Source: Xanthobacteraceae bacterium
GTDB taxonomy: Bacteria > Pseudomonadota > Alphaproteobacteria > Rhizobiales > Xanthobacteraceae
Assembly: GCA_030043175.1 (NCBI GenBank)
Contig: JASHYD010000144.1
Coordinates: forward strand, 1 to 11,774
Direction of reading: 5' to 3'
DNA: 11,774 bases
In this document: positions 1 to 6,788 of the stretch, in pieces
Position numbering within the stretch: the first letter of the stretch is position 1
Layout of the letters: each line of letters starts with the position of its first letter
Program-made: the position numbers and the translations under genes
The notes under the pieces: model-generated
The model's input: the letters and a program-made list of their open reading frames with translations, nothing else
The model's database searches: none
What the model was told of the DNA's origin: nothing

Positions 1-129
1 GCCGTGCCGGACAGCTACCGGCGCTATCTGGTCAACGCACTGCGCGAGGCGTTCGGACTTCCCGGGGTGCCGATACGGCTCACGGTGAGGGAGAAGGCGA
101 ACCCGTATGCAGGAAGAGGAAAACGCTAG
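1..129 (+). CDS. der: Der (EngA) ribosome-assembly GTPase, C-terminal end only
   Basis: This is the last 42 codons of a plus-strand gene, open from the first base of the window and ending in TAG at 127-129. The translation reads [20 protein letters not shown], then a segment ending [16 protein letters not shown]. The pattern of 'RRYL.[16 protein letters not shown]..R...NPY' is the end of the KH-like domain that closes Der/EngA, a double-GTPase-domain protein that acts in 50S ribosomal subunit maturation in the cytoplasm. The two GTPase domains lie outside the window, so integrity of the gene cannot be judged. The basic tail (GRGKR) is usual for the family. The gene converges on the SDR gene, with a 334-bp spacer between them. 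Confidence 0.9.
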   Translation, partial: AVPDSYRRYLVNALREAFGLPGVPIRLTVREKANPYAGRGKR

Positions 130-221
130 GCGGACGATCGCGCGGCGCAATTTTGTATGGCCGCGGCATGAGCGTACCGTGATGTCGATGACGCACGCCA
201 AGGGCCCACCGCACCGCTGGT

Positions 222-242
222 GATGGGATGCATTTTCCCATC
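222..242. terminator. Stem-loop GATGGGA/TCCCATC in the der-SDR spacer
   Basis: GATGGGA (222-228) pairs perfectly with TCCCATC (236-242) around a 7-base loop. Allowing one bulged base, the stem extends by GGT/ACC to ten pairs. It lies about 93 bases after the der stop codon. There is no U tract after the stem on either strand, so a classical Rho-independent terminator is not shown. The call rests on position between convergent genes. Confidence 0.3.
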
Positions 243-284
243 CACCGACTCGAGCGGGCGACCGGTCGCGTGCTCTGCCGCGGC

Positions 285-338
285 CACTGGCGATCCGCGC
301 TCATGCTGCAGCTCCAGCGCGACGATAGATCGCCAGTG
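285..338. repeat. 54-bp compound inverted repeat
   Basis: CACTGGCGATC (285-295) is perfectly complementary to GATCGCCAGTG (328-338). Directly inside it, CGCGCT (296-301) pairs with AGCGCG (316-321), leaving a 6-base asymmetric bulge (322-327) and a small GC-rich loop. This gives 17 pairs in two stacked stems, far more than expected by chance. It could be a bidirectional terminator, an RNA-stabilising 3' structure, or a palindromic dispersed element. Whether it is repeated elsewhere in the genome cannot be seen here. Confidence 0.5.
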
Positions 339-463
339 TGGGGCGTGTTTTGGACAACAGAAAGAGTGAGGGCTGATGGGGGCGAGGAGAGCCCAAGGAT
401 AGGCTGGCATGCGGTGGTGCCGTCCCCCGGGGTTGGCTTGCCGCTCAACCGCCCTATCGGGGG

Positions 464-1207
464 CTACTGCGGCCGACGGAACGACAACAGCTTGCGGGTC
501 GGAAAATCGTACAACCGGCCCGTCTCAGAAAACTCCGGCAGACACAGCTCGACAATTTCTCCCGCCACCTCCTCGGGCGGCGACACCGTCATCGGGTCTT
601 CGCCGGGCATCACCTGGGCGCGCATGCGGGTGCGTGTCGGGCCCGGATTGAACAGGTTCACCCGCACGGTCGTCCGCTCGGTCTCGGCCACATAGGTGCG
701 CGCCACCGCCTCGAGCGCAGCCTTTGAGGTCGAATAGAGGCCGCGATAAGGGCGCATATTGTGCGCGGCCCCTGACGTTATGAATACTGCGCGGCCAGCG
801 TCGGAGCGCCGCAGCAGCGCGTCCATGGCGCAGATCAGCTGCCAATTGGCGGTGACGTTGACCTTGATCACCTCATCCCAGTCCTTAAGGGGGATGTGGT
901 CAAGCGGCGACGAGGGACCCGCAATGCCGGCATTGCCGACCAGGATGTCGAGGCGGCGGTAGCGCTCGCCGAGCGTTCCCGCGAGTCGGGCGAGCCCTTG
1001 GAAGTCGGTGACATCGAGGGGAACCAGCGTGGCACTGCCCCCGGCTGCCCGGATGGCATCATCGAGCTCCTCCAGGCCGCCGACGGTGCGGGCCACCGCC
1101 ACCACATGCGCGCCGGCCTTCCCAAGCGCCCGCGCGGTCGCGGCCCCGATGCCGCGCGAAGCGCCGGTGACGAGGGCAATGCGGCCGGACAAAACGCCAG
1201 CGCTCAA
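464..1207 (-). CDS. Short-chain dehydrogenase/reductase (SDR) family oxidoreductase
   Basis: A classical SDR of 247 residues, the usual family length, predicted to be a cytoplasmic NAD(P)-dependent oxidoreductase. Visible motifs are the nucleotide-binding TGASRGIG (about 14-21), LDV (about 64-66), NAG (92-94), catalytic Ser145 in ITSG, the YSTSK active site (Tyr158, Lys162) and the NPGPTRT segment after it. Substrate is unknown. In related alphaproteobacteria an SDR next to purF is common, but I know of no proven purine role. I chose a TTG start at 1207 because it overlaps the purF stop as TTGA and follows GGAGG at 1212-1216. The frame stays open upstream inside purF, but that part has no homology and starts before the glycine-rich motif would normally begin. 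Translation is probably coupled to purF. Confidence 0.88.
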   Translation of the reverse strand: MSAGVLSGRIALVTGASRGIGAATARALGKAGAHVVAVARTVGGLEELDDAIRAAGGSATLVPLDVTDFQGLARLAGTLGERYRRLDILVGNAGIAGPSSPLDHIPLKDWDEVIKVNVTANWQLICAMDALLRRSDAGRAVFITSGAAHNMRPYRGLYSTSKAALEAVARTYVAETERTTVRVNLFNPGPTRTRMRAQVMPGEDPMTVSPPEEVAGEIVELCLPEFSETGRLYDFPTRKLLSFRRPQ

Positions 1208-1216
1208 CTCGCCTCC
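1204..1216 (-). promoter_or_regulatory. Ribosome-binding site and TTGA stop/start overlap, purF to SDR
   Basis: On the minus strand GGAGG (1212-1216) is followed by CGAG and then TTG (1207-1205). The last two bases of this TTG are the first two of the purF TGA stop (1206-1204). The arrangement is the TTG version of the common ATGA overlap and decides the SDR start. The 4-base spacing is slightly short. Confidence 0.6.
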
Positions 1217-2730
1217 GCCAGGAGTGACAGTTGTCGCGGTGCGGTGTCGGCGCGGTCGGTGAGCGGGGTCGGATAGTCGCCGGTGAAGCAGTGGTCCGTG
1301 AATTGCGGGCGCAGCGGGTCGCGGCGTTCCTCGCCCATGGCGCGGTAGATGCCCTCGACAGACAGGAACGCGAGAGAGTCGGCGCCGATGATCTCGCACA
1401 TCTCCGGGATGGTGTGATTGGCGGCGAGCAGCTTGTCGCGCTCGGGGGTGTCGATGCCGTAGAAATCCGGATGGGTGATCGGCGGCGAAGCGATGCGGAA
1501 ATGCACTTCCGCAGCGCCGGCTTCGCGCATCATGCGCACGATCTTCACCGACGTGGTGCCGCGCACCAGACTGTCATCGATCAGCACGATGCGCTTGCCC
1601 GCCACGACCCAGCGGTTGGCGTTGTGCTTGAGACGCACCCCGAGTTCGCGGATCGACTGGGTCGGCTCGATGAAGGTGCGGCCCACATAGTGGTTGCGGA
1701 TGATGCCCATCTCGTAGGGAATGCCGGCAGCCTGGGCATAGCCGATTGCCGCCGGCACGCCCGAGTCGGGCACAGGTACCACAACCTCGGCCGCGGCGGG
1801 CGCCTCGGCGGCAAGCTCCATGCCCAGTCGCCGGCGGATCTGGTAGACGCTGCGGCCGCCAACAACGGAGTCTGGCCGCGCGAAATAGATGTATTCGAAA
1901 ATGCACGGCCGCGCTCGCATCTGCGGAAACGGCCGCAGCGATTGCGCGCCCTCCTCGGAGAACACCACGACCTCGCCGTTCTCGACATCGCGCACATAGC
2001 GCGCCCCGATGATATCGAGCGCGCAGGTCTCTGAGGTCACGATCGGGCAGCCGCGCAGTTCGCCGATCACCAGGGGGCGGATGCCGAGTGGATCGCGGGC
2101 GCCGATCAGCTTCTTGTTGGTCAGCGCCGCCAGCGAATACGCGCCTTCGATCTGGCGCAGCGCGTCGATGAAGCGGTCGATGAAGCGCCTGTGGCCGGAG
2201 CGCGCCAGGAGATGCAGGATCACCTCCGTGTCGGTGGTCGACTGCATGATCGCGCCGTCGCGCACCAGCTGGCGGCGAAGCGTGAGCCCGTTGGTGAGGT
2301 TGCCATTGTGGCCGACCGCGAAGCCGCCCGCATTGAGCTCCGAGAACAGCGGCTGGACGTTGCGCAGGATGGTTTCGCCAGTCGTTGAGTAGCGCACATG
2401 CCCGATCGCGATGGAGCCGGGCAGGCGATCGATGACCTCGCGGCGGGAGAACGTGTCGCCCACCAGGCCAAGCCGGCGCTCGGAATGAAAGCGGCAGCCG
2501 TCATAGGTTACGATCCCTGCGGCCTCCTGTCCGCGATGCTGGAGCGCATGCAGGCCGAGCGCCGTGATCGCGGCGGCGTCCGGATGACCGTAGATGCCGA
2601 ACACGCCGCACTCCTCGCGGAGCCGGTCGCCGCCATCCGGCCGCCGGTCGTCGCTGCAGAGTTCCTGGGGCAGATCGTCGCCTGCGCGGTCGCAGTCGGA
2701 AAGGCTGTCGGCCAGCTGAGGGTCCATCAT
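1204..2730 (-). CDS. purF: Amidophosphoribosyltransferase (glutamine PRPP amidotransferase)
   Basis: PurF catalyses the first committed step of purine synthesis: PRPP plus glutamine gives phosphoribosylamine, glutamate and pyrophosphate, in the cytoplasm. The 508-residue product has an N-terminal glutamine amidotransferase (Ntn) domain starting at Cys41 (CGVFGIYG), with HVRYSTTG and GHNGNLTN, then a phosphoribosyltransferase domain with the PRPP loop VLIDDSLVRGTT (about 382-393). The 40 residues before Cys41 imply a propeptide removed by processing. The positions that carry Fe-S ligands in the Bacillus enzyme look replaced (HPDFYGID; FTDHCFTGDYP), so a cluster is unlikely. The ATG at 2730 is chosen because GGAGG (2735-2739) precedes it. 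A second ATG at 2727 is equally possible. It lies 219 bp downstream of cvpA and overlaps the SDR gene by 4 bases. Confidence 0.97.
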   Translation of the reverse strand: MMDPQLADSLSDCDRAGDDLPQELCSDDRRPDGGDRLREECGVFGIYGHPDAAAITALGLHALQHRGQEAAGIVTYDGCRFHSERRLGLVGDTFSRREVIDRLPGSIAIGHVRYSTTGETILRNVQPLFSELNAGGFAVGHNGNLTNGLTLRRQLVRDGAIMQSTTDTEVILHLLARSGHRRFIDRFIDALRQIEGAYSLAALTNKKLIGARDPLGIRPLVIGELRGCPIVTSETCALDIIGARYVRDVENGEVVVFSEEGAQSLRPFPQMRARPCIFEYIYFARPDSVVGGRSVYQIRRRLGMELAAEAPAAAEVVVPVPDSGVPAAIGYAQAAGIPYEMGIIRNHYVGRTFIEPTQSIRELGVRLKHNANRWVVAGKRIVLIDDSLVRGTTSVKIVRMMREAGAAEVHFRIASPPITHPDFYGIDTPERDKLLAANHTIPEMCEIIGADSLAFLSVEGIYRAMGEERRDPLRPQFTDHCFTGDYPTPLTDRADTAPRQLSLLAEAS

Positions 2731-2734
2731 CGGT

Positions 2735-2739
2735 CCTCC
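2735..2739 (-). promoter_or_regulatory. Shine-Dalgarno sequence of purF
   Basis: Minus-strand GGAGG lies 4 bases before ATG 2730 and 7 before ATG 2727. This rules out the longer in-frame TTG start at 2769, which would place the GGAGG inside the coding region. Confidence 0.6.
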
Positions 2740-2801
2740 ATCGATGCCGCTGTCTTTTAACCGATTCAATGTCGTTTCGTCACGCGATCGTCACGCTCTG
2801 C

Positions 2802-2861
2802 GCAACGAAAGTTGCTCCGTCGCCAAAAGGCAACATTCCTCTTGCAACCATCGGATGTTGC
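2802..2861. promoter_or_regulatory. GCAAC/GTTGC stem-loops in the purF upstream region
   Basis: GCAAC-GAAA-GTTGC (2802-2815) can form a 5-bp stem with a GAAA loop on the plus strand. A second pair, GCAAC (2844) and GTTGC (2857-2861), forms a 7-bp stem with one bulge. Further GCAAC words start at 2830 and 2865. The repeated word in a 219-bp cvpA-purF spacer suggests a protein-binding site or a leader structure of the purF mRNA. Function is unproven. Confidence 0.3.
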
Positions 2862-2866
2862 TGTGC

Positions 2867-2882
2867 AACCAACCGGTTGGTT
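2867..2882. promoter_or_regulatory. Perfect 16-bp palindrome, candidate operator upstream of purF
   Basis: AACCAACCGGTTGGTT is identical on both strands. It lies about 140 bp before the purF start, in the cvpA-purF spacer. Size and symmetry fit the operator of a dimeric repressor such as a TetR- or LacI-family protein, but no regulator gene is in the window and no family can be assigned. Confidence 0.35.
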
Positions 2883-2949
2883 CCCGTTACGTGGCCGAGC
2901 TTATCCCGAACTGCGTCTTGACGGGTTTTGTCGGGCCGTGCCGCCGCCC

Positions 2950-3474
2950 TCACGCCGGGGGCTCGCAGTCCTTTTGCTTCCGGTACCGCGAGTACCAGGC
3001 TTCGATGTCAGGCGACATTGATATAATGTCGTCACGCAGGTTCTTCAGCACAAAAAGCGATTTTGCGTTAGCGATCCACCCGGGTTGCGATTTCGGCTGG
3101 AACCAGTCGTAGAACGCAAACATCACCACCACTATGAGCAGCCCCCTCGCCATCCCGAATAAGAAACCCAGGGTGCGGTCAAGCGCGCCGATGCGGCTGT
3201 CGAGGCTCCTGTCAGAGATCTTTACCGTTACGACCGACACGATGATGAGCGTACCGATGAACGCCACCGCGACTGTCCCGCCAGTCACCGCGTAATCGTT
3301 CCAGGTGCTGAAATAGCCCTTCGTGTAGGGCAGCAGCTTGGTATAGGCCAAGAAAGCCGCGCCCGCCGCGGCACCCCATCCCGCGATCGACAGGATCTCG
3401 CGGATGAGCCCGCGGACCATGGCGAGCATTCCGGAGATAAACATCACGACAATGAGAAATATATCGAGATACAT
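2950..3474 (-). CDS. cvpA: CvpA family membrane protein
   Basis: A 174-residue integral membrane protein with four predicted helices at about 4-22, 28-48, 70-93 and 108-130. The family signatures VRGLIREILSI (20-30) and LDRTLGFLFGMARG (108-120) are present. CvpA was named for its need in colicin V production and is generally found beside purF; its biochemical role is not settled, and a place in envelope integrity has been suggested. The hydrophilic C-terminal 45 residues are variable in the family. The ATG at 3474 is the natural start, directly before the first helix; no strong Shine-Dalgarno sequence precedes it. Same strand as radA (243 bp upstream) and purF (219 bp downstream). Confidence 0.92.
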   Translation of the reverse strand: MYLDIFLIVVMFISGMLAMVRGLIREILSIAGWGAAAGAAFLAYTKLLPYTKGYFSTWNDYAVTGGTVAVAFIGTLIIVSVVTVKISDRSLDSRIGALDRTLGFLFGMARGLLIVVVMFAFYDWFQPKSQPGWIANAKSLFVLKNLRDDIISMSPDIEAWYSRYRKQKDCEPPA

Positions 3475-3522
3475 CGGTGGTCTTTGCTACGGCAGCCGGT
3501 GTTTGGGTTGGCCGTCTCTAGG

Positions 3523-3551
3523 TGTATAGCGGCCGGCGGAAGCCTCGTCAC
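3523..3551 (-). promoter_or_regulatory. Candidate sigma-70-type promoter for cvpA-purF-SDR
   Basis: On the minus strand GTGACG (3546-3551) and TATACA (3523-3528) are separated by 17 bases, each matching four of six consensus positions. Transcription would begin near 3516, giving a leader of about 40 bases before the cvpA ATG. The match is only moderate. Confidence 0.35.
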
Positions 3552-3690
3552 CCGCCTTTTACGGGCTGGGGAAGACGCGGCGAGTGGTCGCCTTTGAGCC
3601 CATCTGGAAGAGGATCGGGCCATGTGACAAGTGACCTGCGCAGAGGTAGGGACCCCGACACGCGATGACAAACCGGGCGACCACACGGGG

Positions 3691-3713
3691 GCGCTCGGGT
3701 CACCCGACAGCGC
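3691..3713 (-). terminator. GC-rich stem-loop just after radA
   Basis: GCGC-TCGGG (3691-3699) pairs with CCCGA-CA-GCGC (3703-3713) around a 3-base loop: nine pairs with a 2-base bulge. On the minus strand it begins 4 bases after the radA stop codon. No U tract follows, so it may be a weak or Rho-assisted terminator, or a 3'-end stabiliser. Confidence 0.4.
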
Positions 3714-3717
3714 TGGC

Positions 3718-5112
3718 CTATGGGGGCTGCGGCTCGGTGGCCCGTTTGGGGGCGATCTTTTCGACCATATCGATCAGCGGGCCGACCGCCGTGAGGGCCA
3801 TGCCGGCATCACCCGCTTCGTTGCGTGCCGTCTCCGGCATGAAGGCGCGGATGAAGCCCAGCTTTTGCGCCTCCTTGAGCCGGGCCGTGGCCTGCGCCAC
3901 CGGCCGCACCATGCCAGACAGCGAGATTTCCCCAAAAAAGACCGCGTCGGAAGGCAGTGACGCGTTGGCGAGCGAGGACACCAGCGCCGCGGCGGCCGCA
4001 AGGTCGGCGGCCGGCTCGTGGATGCGCAATCCGCCGGCGACATTCAGGTAGACGTCGTGGCCCGACAGCCGCACGCCGCAGTGAGCCTCCAGCACGGCAA
4101 GCACCATGGCGAGGCGGTTGTGGTCCCAGCCCACCACGGCACGGCGCGGCGTGCCGAGGATGGTCGGCGCCACCAGCGCCTGCATTTCCACCAGCAGCGG
4201 CCTCGTCCCCTCGATGCCCGCGAACACGGCCGTTCCGGGTGCGCCGAGATCGCGCTCCGACAGGAACAGCGCCGACGGGTTGGCGACCTCCCGCAGGCCG
4301 CCGCCGGTCATCTCGAACACACCGATCTCGTCGGTGGGGCCGAAGCGGTTCTTCACCGCCCGAAGGATGCGGAACAGGTGGGCGCCTTCGCCTTCGAATG
4401 ACAGCACGGCGTCCACCATGTGCTCGACCACACGGGGGCCGGCGATCTGACCGTCCTTGGTGACATGACCGACGAGGATGACAGCGGCACCCGAACGCTT
4501 GGCATAGCGGATGAGGAGCTGGGCTGAGCCGCGCACCTGGCTTACGGTGCCGGGGGCTGATTCGATTTGATCGGTCCACATGGTCTGGATCGAGTCCACC
4601 ACGACGAGGCGCGGCGTCGCCCCCTCGGAGAGCGTGGCGACGATGTCCTCGACCGCGGTTTCGGCGGCAAGCTCGACCGCCGCCTGCACGAGCCCTAATC
4701 GCTCGGCCCGAAGCCGGACTTGCGCGACCGCTTCCTCGCCGGAAATATAGACGGCGCGGTGGCCAGCGCGGGCGATGGCGGCGGCAGCCTGGATCAGGAG
4801 CGTCGATTTGCCGATGCCCGGATCACCGCCCACGAGGAGCACGGACCCGCGCACGAATCCGCCGCCGGTGACGCGATCAAGCTCGCTGAGGCCGGACGGC
4901 GTGCGCGGGGCATCATCGGCCGCGCCGGCCAGTGGATGGAGCATGAGCGGCCGGCCCTTGCGATAGGGCTTGCCGGGGATGGCGGCCGCCGGCGTCGAGC
5001 TCGTCTCCTCCGCGATGGTGTTCCATGCGCCGCACGAATCGCACTTGCCCTGCCAGCGACCAAACACGGTGCCGCAGTTCTGGCAGACGAAGGCGGGGGC
5101 GCGGCGGGACAT
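3718..5112 (-). CDS. radA: DNA repair/recombination protein RadA
   Basis: RadA (Sms) is a RecA-like ATPase that helps process recombination intermediates by branch migration during DNA repair, in the cytoplasm. The 464-residue product is full length. It shows the N-terminal four-cysteine zinc finger (Cys10, Cys13, Cys24, Cys27), a Walker A motif GGDPGIGKST (95-104), a Walker B-like LVVVDS (169-174), the RadA-specific KNRFG motif (254-258), and a C-terminal Lon-protease-like domain (about 290-450) of the type that lacks protease activity in this family. The ATG at 5112 fits the start of the zinc-finger domain. No Shine-Dalgarno sequence is evident upstream. It reads away from the DUF4424-like gene and toward cvpA. 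Confidence 0.97.
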   Translation of the reverse strand: MSRRAPAFVCQNCGTVFGRWQGKCDSCGAWNTIAEETSSTPAAAIPGKPYRKGRPLMLHPLAGAADDAPRTPSGLSELDRVTGGGFVRGSVLLVGGDPGIGKSTLLIQAAAAIARAGHRAVYISGEEAVAQVRLRAERLGLVQAAVELAAETAVEDIVATLSEGATPRLVVVDSIQTMWTDQIESAPGTVSQVRGSAQLLIRYAKRSGAAVILVGHVTKDGQIAGPRVVEHMVDAVLSFEGEGAHLFRILRAVKNRFGPTDEIGVFEMTGGGLREVANPSALFLSERDLGAPGTAVFAGIEGTRPLLVEMQALVAPTILGTPRRAVVGWDHNRLAMVLAVLEAHCGVRLSGHDVYLNVAGGLRIHEPAADLAAAAALVSSLANASLPSDAVFFGEISLSGMVRPVAQATARLKEAQKLGFIRAFMPETARNEAGDAGMALTAVGPLIDMVEKIAPKRATEPQPP

Positions 5113-5148
5113 GGGGCGCGGTGAGGGCGAGGCGAGCAGCGAGGAGTC

Positions 5149-5176
5149 ATTATAATAGGCCGTAAACTTGCGGCAA
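5149..5176 (-). promoter_or_regulatory. Candidate promoter of radA
   Basis: On the minus strand TTGCCG (5171-5176) is followed after 16 bases by a perfect TATAAT (5149-5154). Transcription would start near 5142, about 30 bases before the radA ATG. The exact -10 box in an otherwise GC-rich region makes this the strongest promoter match in the window. Confidence 0.55.
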
Positions 5177-5427
5177 ATCCCTCAAACGCGTGCGGCGATA
5201 AAGCTCGACTCGGCACCAATCTGCCGGGTCTGATCCGCCAACTCGTCCGGAGAAAATTGAAGGATTATCGTTGTTGTGCGCTATGCGCAGCAAACCGCTA
5301 CCCTCGGTTCGCACGCGGCGCTGCGGTCACAGCGATGACAAGGATGATTGGCCGGCTCCACGGGTTGAACCTTGTGTGTGCGCCGTGCAACTATGTAGCG
5401 ACGCGCCGCTGATGGCATTTCCCGGAC

Positions 5428-5468
5428 CCTTCCCTATTCTCCCGCGCATGCGGGCGAGGATCGGGAGG
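5428..5468. repeat. REP-like imperfect hairpin before the DUF4424-like gene
   Basis: CCCGC-GCAT-GCGGG (5441-5454) forms the tip, and CCTTCCC (5428-5434) can pair with GGGAGG (5463-5468) at the base. The composition, a C-rich arm and a GGGAGGGGAGGG arm, resembles the element at 11052-11106 and the common intergenic palindromes of alphaproteobacteria. Family membership is not established. Confidence 0.35.
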
Positions 5469-5485
5469 GGAGGGCGCTTTCCAGG

Positions 5486-5521
5486 TATGCGCCGCACAGC
5501 AAATATGCGCCGCGCAGCAAA
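5486..5521. repeat. 18-bp tandem direct repeat before the ribosome-binding site
   Basis: TATGCGCCGCACAGCAAA (5486-5503) is followed directly by TATGCGCCGCGCAGCAAA (5504-5521), with one mismatch. A shortened version, TATGCGCAGCAAA, occurs at 5282-5294. The repeat ends at the AGAGG (5521-5525) that lies 6 bases before the ATG at 5532. Confidence 0.6.
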
Positions 5522-5531
5522 GAGGTCGGGT

Positions 5532-6545
5532 ATGAAACGCTACTTCGCCGCGCTGTTGGCGACCTGCGCCGCCGTGGGTTGGGACGCAGGGGGCTCGTTG
5601 TCGCGAGCCAACGACACGTCGGCGGAGCTGGCGGTGGGCGGGCTCGTCTTCACTAAGAACGCGGACGTTTCGATCGAATCCGAAGACCTCACGGTTACGC
5701 CGGACAATGTCACAGTGCGCTATGTGTTTCTCAACCAGAGCGCCAGTCCGGTCACCCTCACAGTCGCGTTCCCGTTGCCGGATATCGACCTGGCGGACGG
5801 GGCCAACATCGCATTCCCGACCGGCGATCCGGTCAACTTCGTCGGTTTTTCCACCAAGATTGACGGCAGGCCAATCAACTTCACGGTCAATCAGCGGGCG
5901 ACGCTCGAGGGCAAAGATGTTACGGCGACGCTGCGTGACATGGGGATTGCGCTGTTACCCCTCGGCGTTCGCCAGCTCAAGATCAACGAACTGCCGCAGC
6001 AAACCCGCGATCGCGCCGTCGCAGCGGGCCTCCTCGCCCAGTCCGGCACCAACGACAAGGGAGAGCCGCTCTATGAGCCGACCTGGACGCTGAAGACCTC
6101 GGTGGTGCGCCAGCAGGCGTTTCCACCCGGAAAGCCGGTAACGGTGGAGCACCGCTACCGCACCAGCGTCGGCTTGAGCTTCGATTCGGTGCTGCGCCAG
6201 GGGCTGCGCCAGAAGAAGGGACTCGAATCGGAAGTCCAGCGCTACAAGACGAATTACTGCATCGGCGACGATTTCCTGCAGTCGATCGACAAGCTTGCCG
6301 GCGCCGACGAGGCCAACAAGGCCAGGATCGTGGAAAGGCGAATCAGCTACGTGCTAAAGACCGGTGCCAACTGGGCCGGCCCGATCAAGTCCTTCCATCT
6401 TGTCGTCGACAAGGGCCAGCCCGATCGCATCGTCAGCTTCTGCGGCGACGGCGTTAAGAAGATTTCCCCGACCGCGTTCGAGATGCGGGCGAGCGATTTC
6501 ACGCCAACCCGTGACCTCAGCATCCTCATCGTGGGCCGCAGATAA
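5532..6545 (+). CDS. Exported DUF4424-like domain protein, function unknown
   Basis: A 337-residue protein with a likely Sec signal peptide (MKRYFAALLATCAAVGWDAG, cleavage near residue 26 after SRA) and a beta-rich, mostly soluble mature part without further membrane helices, so it is probably periplasmic. The opening NDTSAELAVGGLVFTKN and the segment VRYVFLNQSASPVTLTVAFP (about 62-81) are what I associate with DUF4424 proteins of alphaproteobacteria. The assignment is from memory of the family, and no biochemical role is known to me. Two cysteines near the end (CIGDD; FCGDG) could form a disulfide. The start at 5532 follows AGAGG with a 6-base gap; the open frame upstream lacks a signal sequence. 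The last 47 codons lie in the first copy of a tandem duplication. The gene converges on the caspase gene. Confidence 0.75.
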   Translation: MKRYFAALLATCAAVGWDAGGSLSRANDTSAELAVGGLVFTKNADVSIESEDLTVTPDNVTVRYVFLNQSASPVTLTVAFPLPDIDLADGANIAFPTGDPVNFVGFSTKIDGRPINFTVNQRATLEGKDVTATLRDMGIALLPLGVRQLKINELPQQTRDRAVAAGLLAQSGTNDKGEPLYEPTWTLKTSVVRQQAFPPGKPVTVEHRYRTSVGLSFDSVLRQGLRQKKGLESEVQRYKTNYCIGDDFLQSIDKLAGADEANKARIVERRISYVLKTGANWAGPIKSFHLVVDKGQPDRIVSFCGDGVKKISPTAFEMRASDFTPTRDLSILIVGRR

Positions 6546-6691
6546 GGTCGCCCCCCGCACCCCGTCGATTCAATGTGAGCCGCCGGTCCGAGCGGCTTAG
6601 CATCGTGCAGCAACGGTTTCAGGCTGATTGGCGACCCTTGTGGCCGCCCAGTCGCGGCGAACGCGGCGGTGCCAACTGGGCGACCATCGCC

Positions 6692-6717
6692 GCCCGTGCG
6701 GCCACCAATGCACGGGC
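6692..6717. terminator. Convergent-spacer stem-loop, copy A
   Basis: GCCCGTGC (6692-6699) pairs perfectly with GCACGGGC (6710-6717) around a 10-base loop. It lies about 150 bases after the DUF4424-like stop codon. No U tract follows, but the position between convergent genes and its exact preservation in both copies suggest a bidirectional transcription-end structure. Confidence 0.4.
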
Positions 6718-6728
6718 ACGCCTTACGC

Positions 6729-6774
6729 TCAGAAGCCAGCCCCGAGGGTACGTCCTGAAGAAATATTGGTCGCG
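6729..6774 (-). pseudogene. Stranded 3' fragment of the caspase gene
   Basis: On the minus strand this encodes ATNISSGRTLGAGF and a TGA (6731-6729), identical to the real end of the caspase gene 377 bp away. It has no upstream coding part and is a remnant of the tandem duplication. Confidence 0.8.
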
Positions 6775-6788
6775 TGCGGGGGCTCGGC

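Larger units (their letters stand above)
130..463. other. Gene-free convergent spacer rich in inverted repeats (der / SDR)
   Basis: No convincing gene is seen in these 334 bases. Open frames exist on both strands but lack recognisable domains and ribosome-binding sites, and one simply runs on into the antisense of the SDR gene. The stretch holds three dyad symmetries: GATGGGA/TCCCATC (222-242), a 12-bp palindrome GCGACCGGTCGC (258-269), and a large stem-loop (285-338). Lying between two converging genes, it probably ends transcription from both sides, or is a remnant of a dispersed intergenic repeat. Confidence 0.6.
5113..5531. other. Divergent spacer between radA and the DUF4424-like gene
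   Basis: A 419-bp stretch with no convincing gene. It carries the radA promoter near one end and, near the other, a C/G-rich imperfect hairpin (5428-5468) and an 18-bp tandem repeat (5486-5521). The frame of the DUF4424-like gene is open upstream to about 5271, but that part has no signal sequence or recognisable domain. Confidence 0.55.
6405..6774. repeat. Tandem direct repeat, copy A
   Basis: First copy of a duplicated unit of about 370 bp. It begins at GTCGAC (6405) inside the DUF4424-like gene, includes that gene's stop codon and the convergent spacer, and ends with a stranded copy of the last caspase codons (minus strand). The offset to copy B is 384 bp at the left and 377 bp at the right. 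By eye the copies differ at about 6% of positions, plus an 8-base deletion in B (TTAGCATCGTGC region) and a 1-base insertion. Confidence 0.9.

Noticed and set aside
222..338. CRISPR array
   Set aside because: The symmetries are unrelated single inverted repeats; there are no regularly spaced direct repeats here or elsewhere in the window.
80..448. 122-codon minus-strand open frame in the der-SDR spacer
   Set aside because: No ribosome-binding site or domain, it overlaps the end of der, and the DNA is dominated by inverted repeats.
228..695. 155-codon plus-strand open frame
   Set aside because: Half of it is antisense to the SDR gene and the start lies within a stem-loop.
1208..1399. N-terminal extension of the SDR gene
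   Set aside because: The frame is open but overlaps purF, has arginine-rich low-complexity translation, and the SDR fold begins only after 1207.
1231..2034. 267-codon plus-strand open frame
   Set aside because: It lies entirely antisense to the well-supported purF gene and has no domain; GC-rich coding DNA commonly leaves the opposite strand open.
3809..4579. 256-codon minus-strand frame inside radA
   Set aside because: It is an out-of-frame shadow of radA with Arg/Pro-rich composition.
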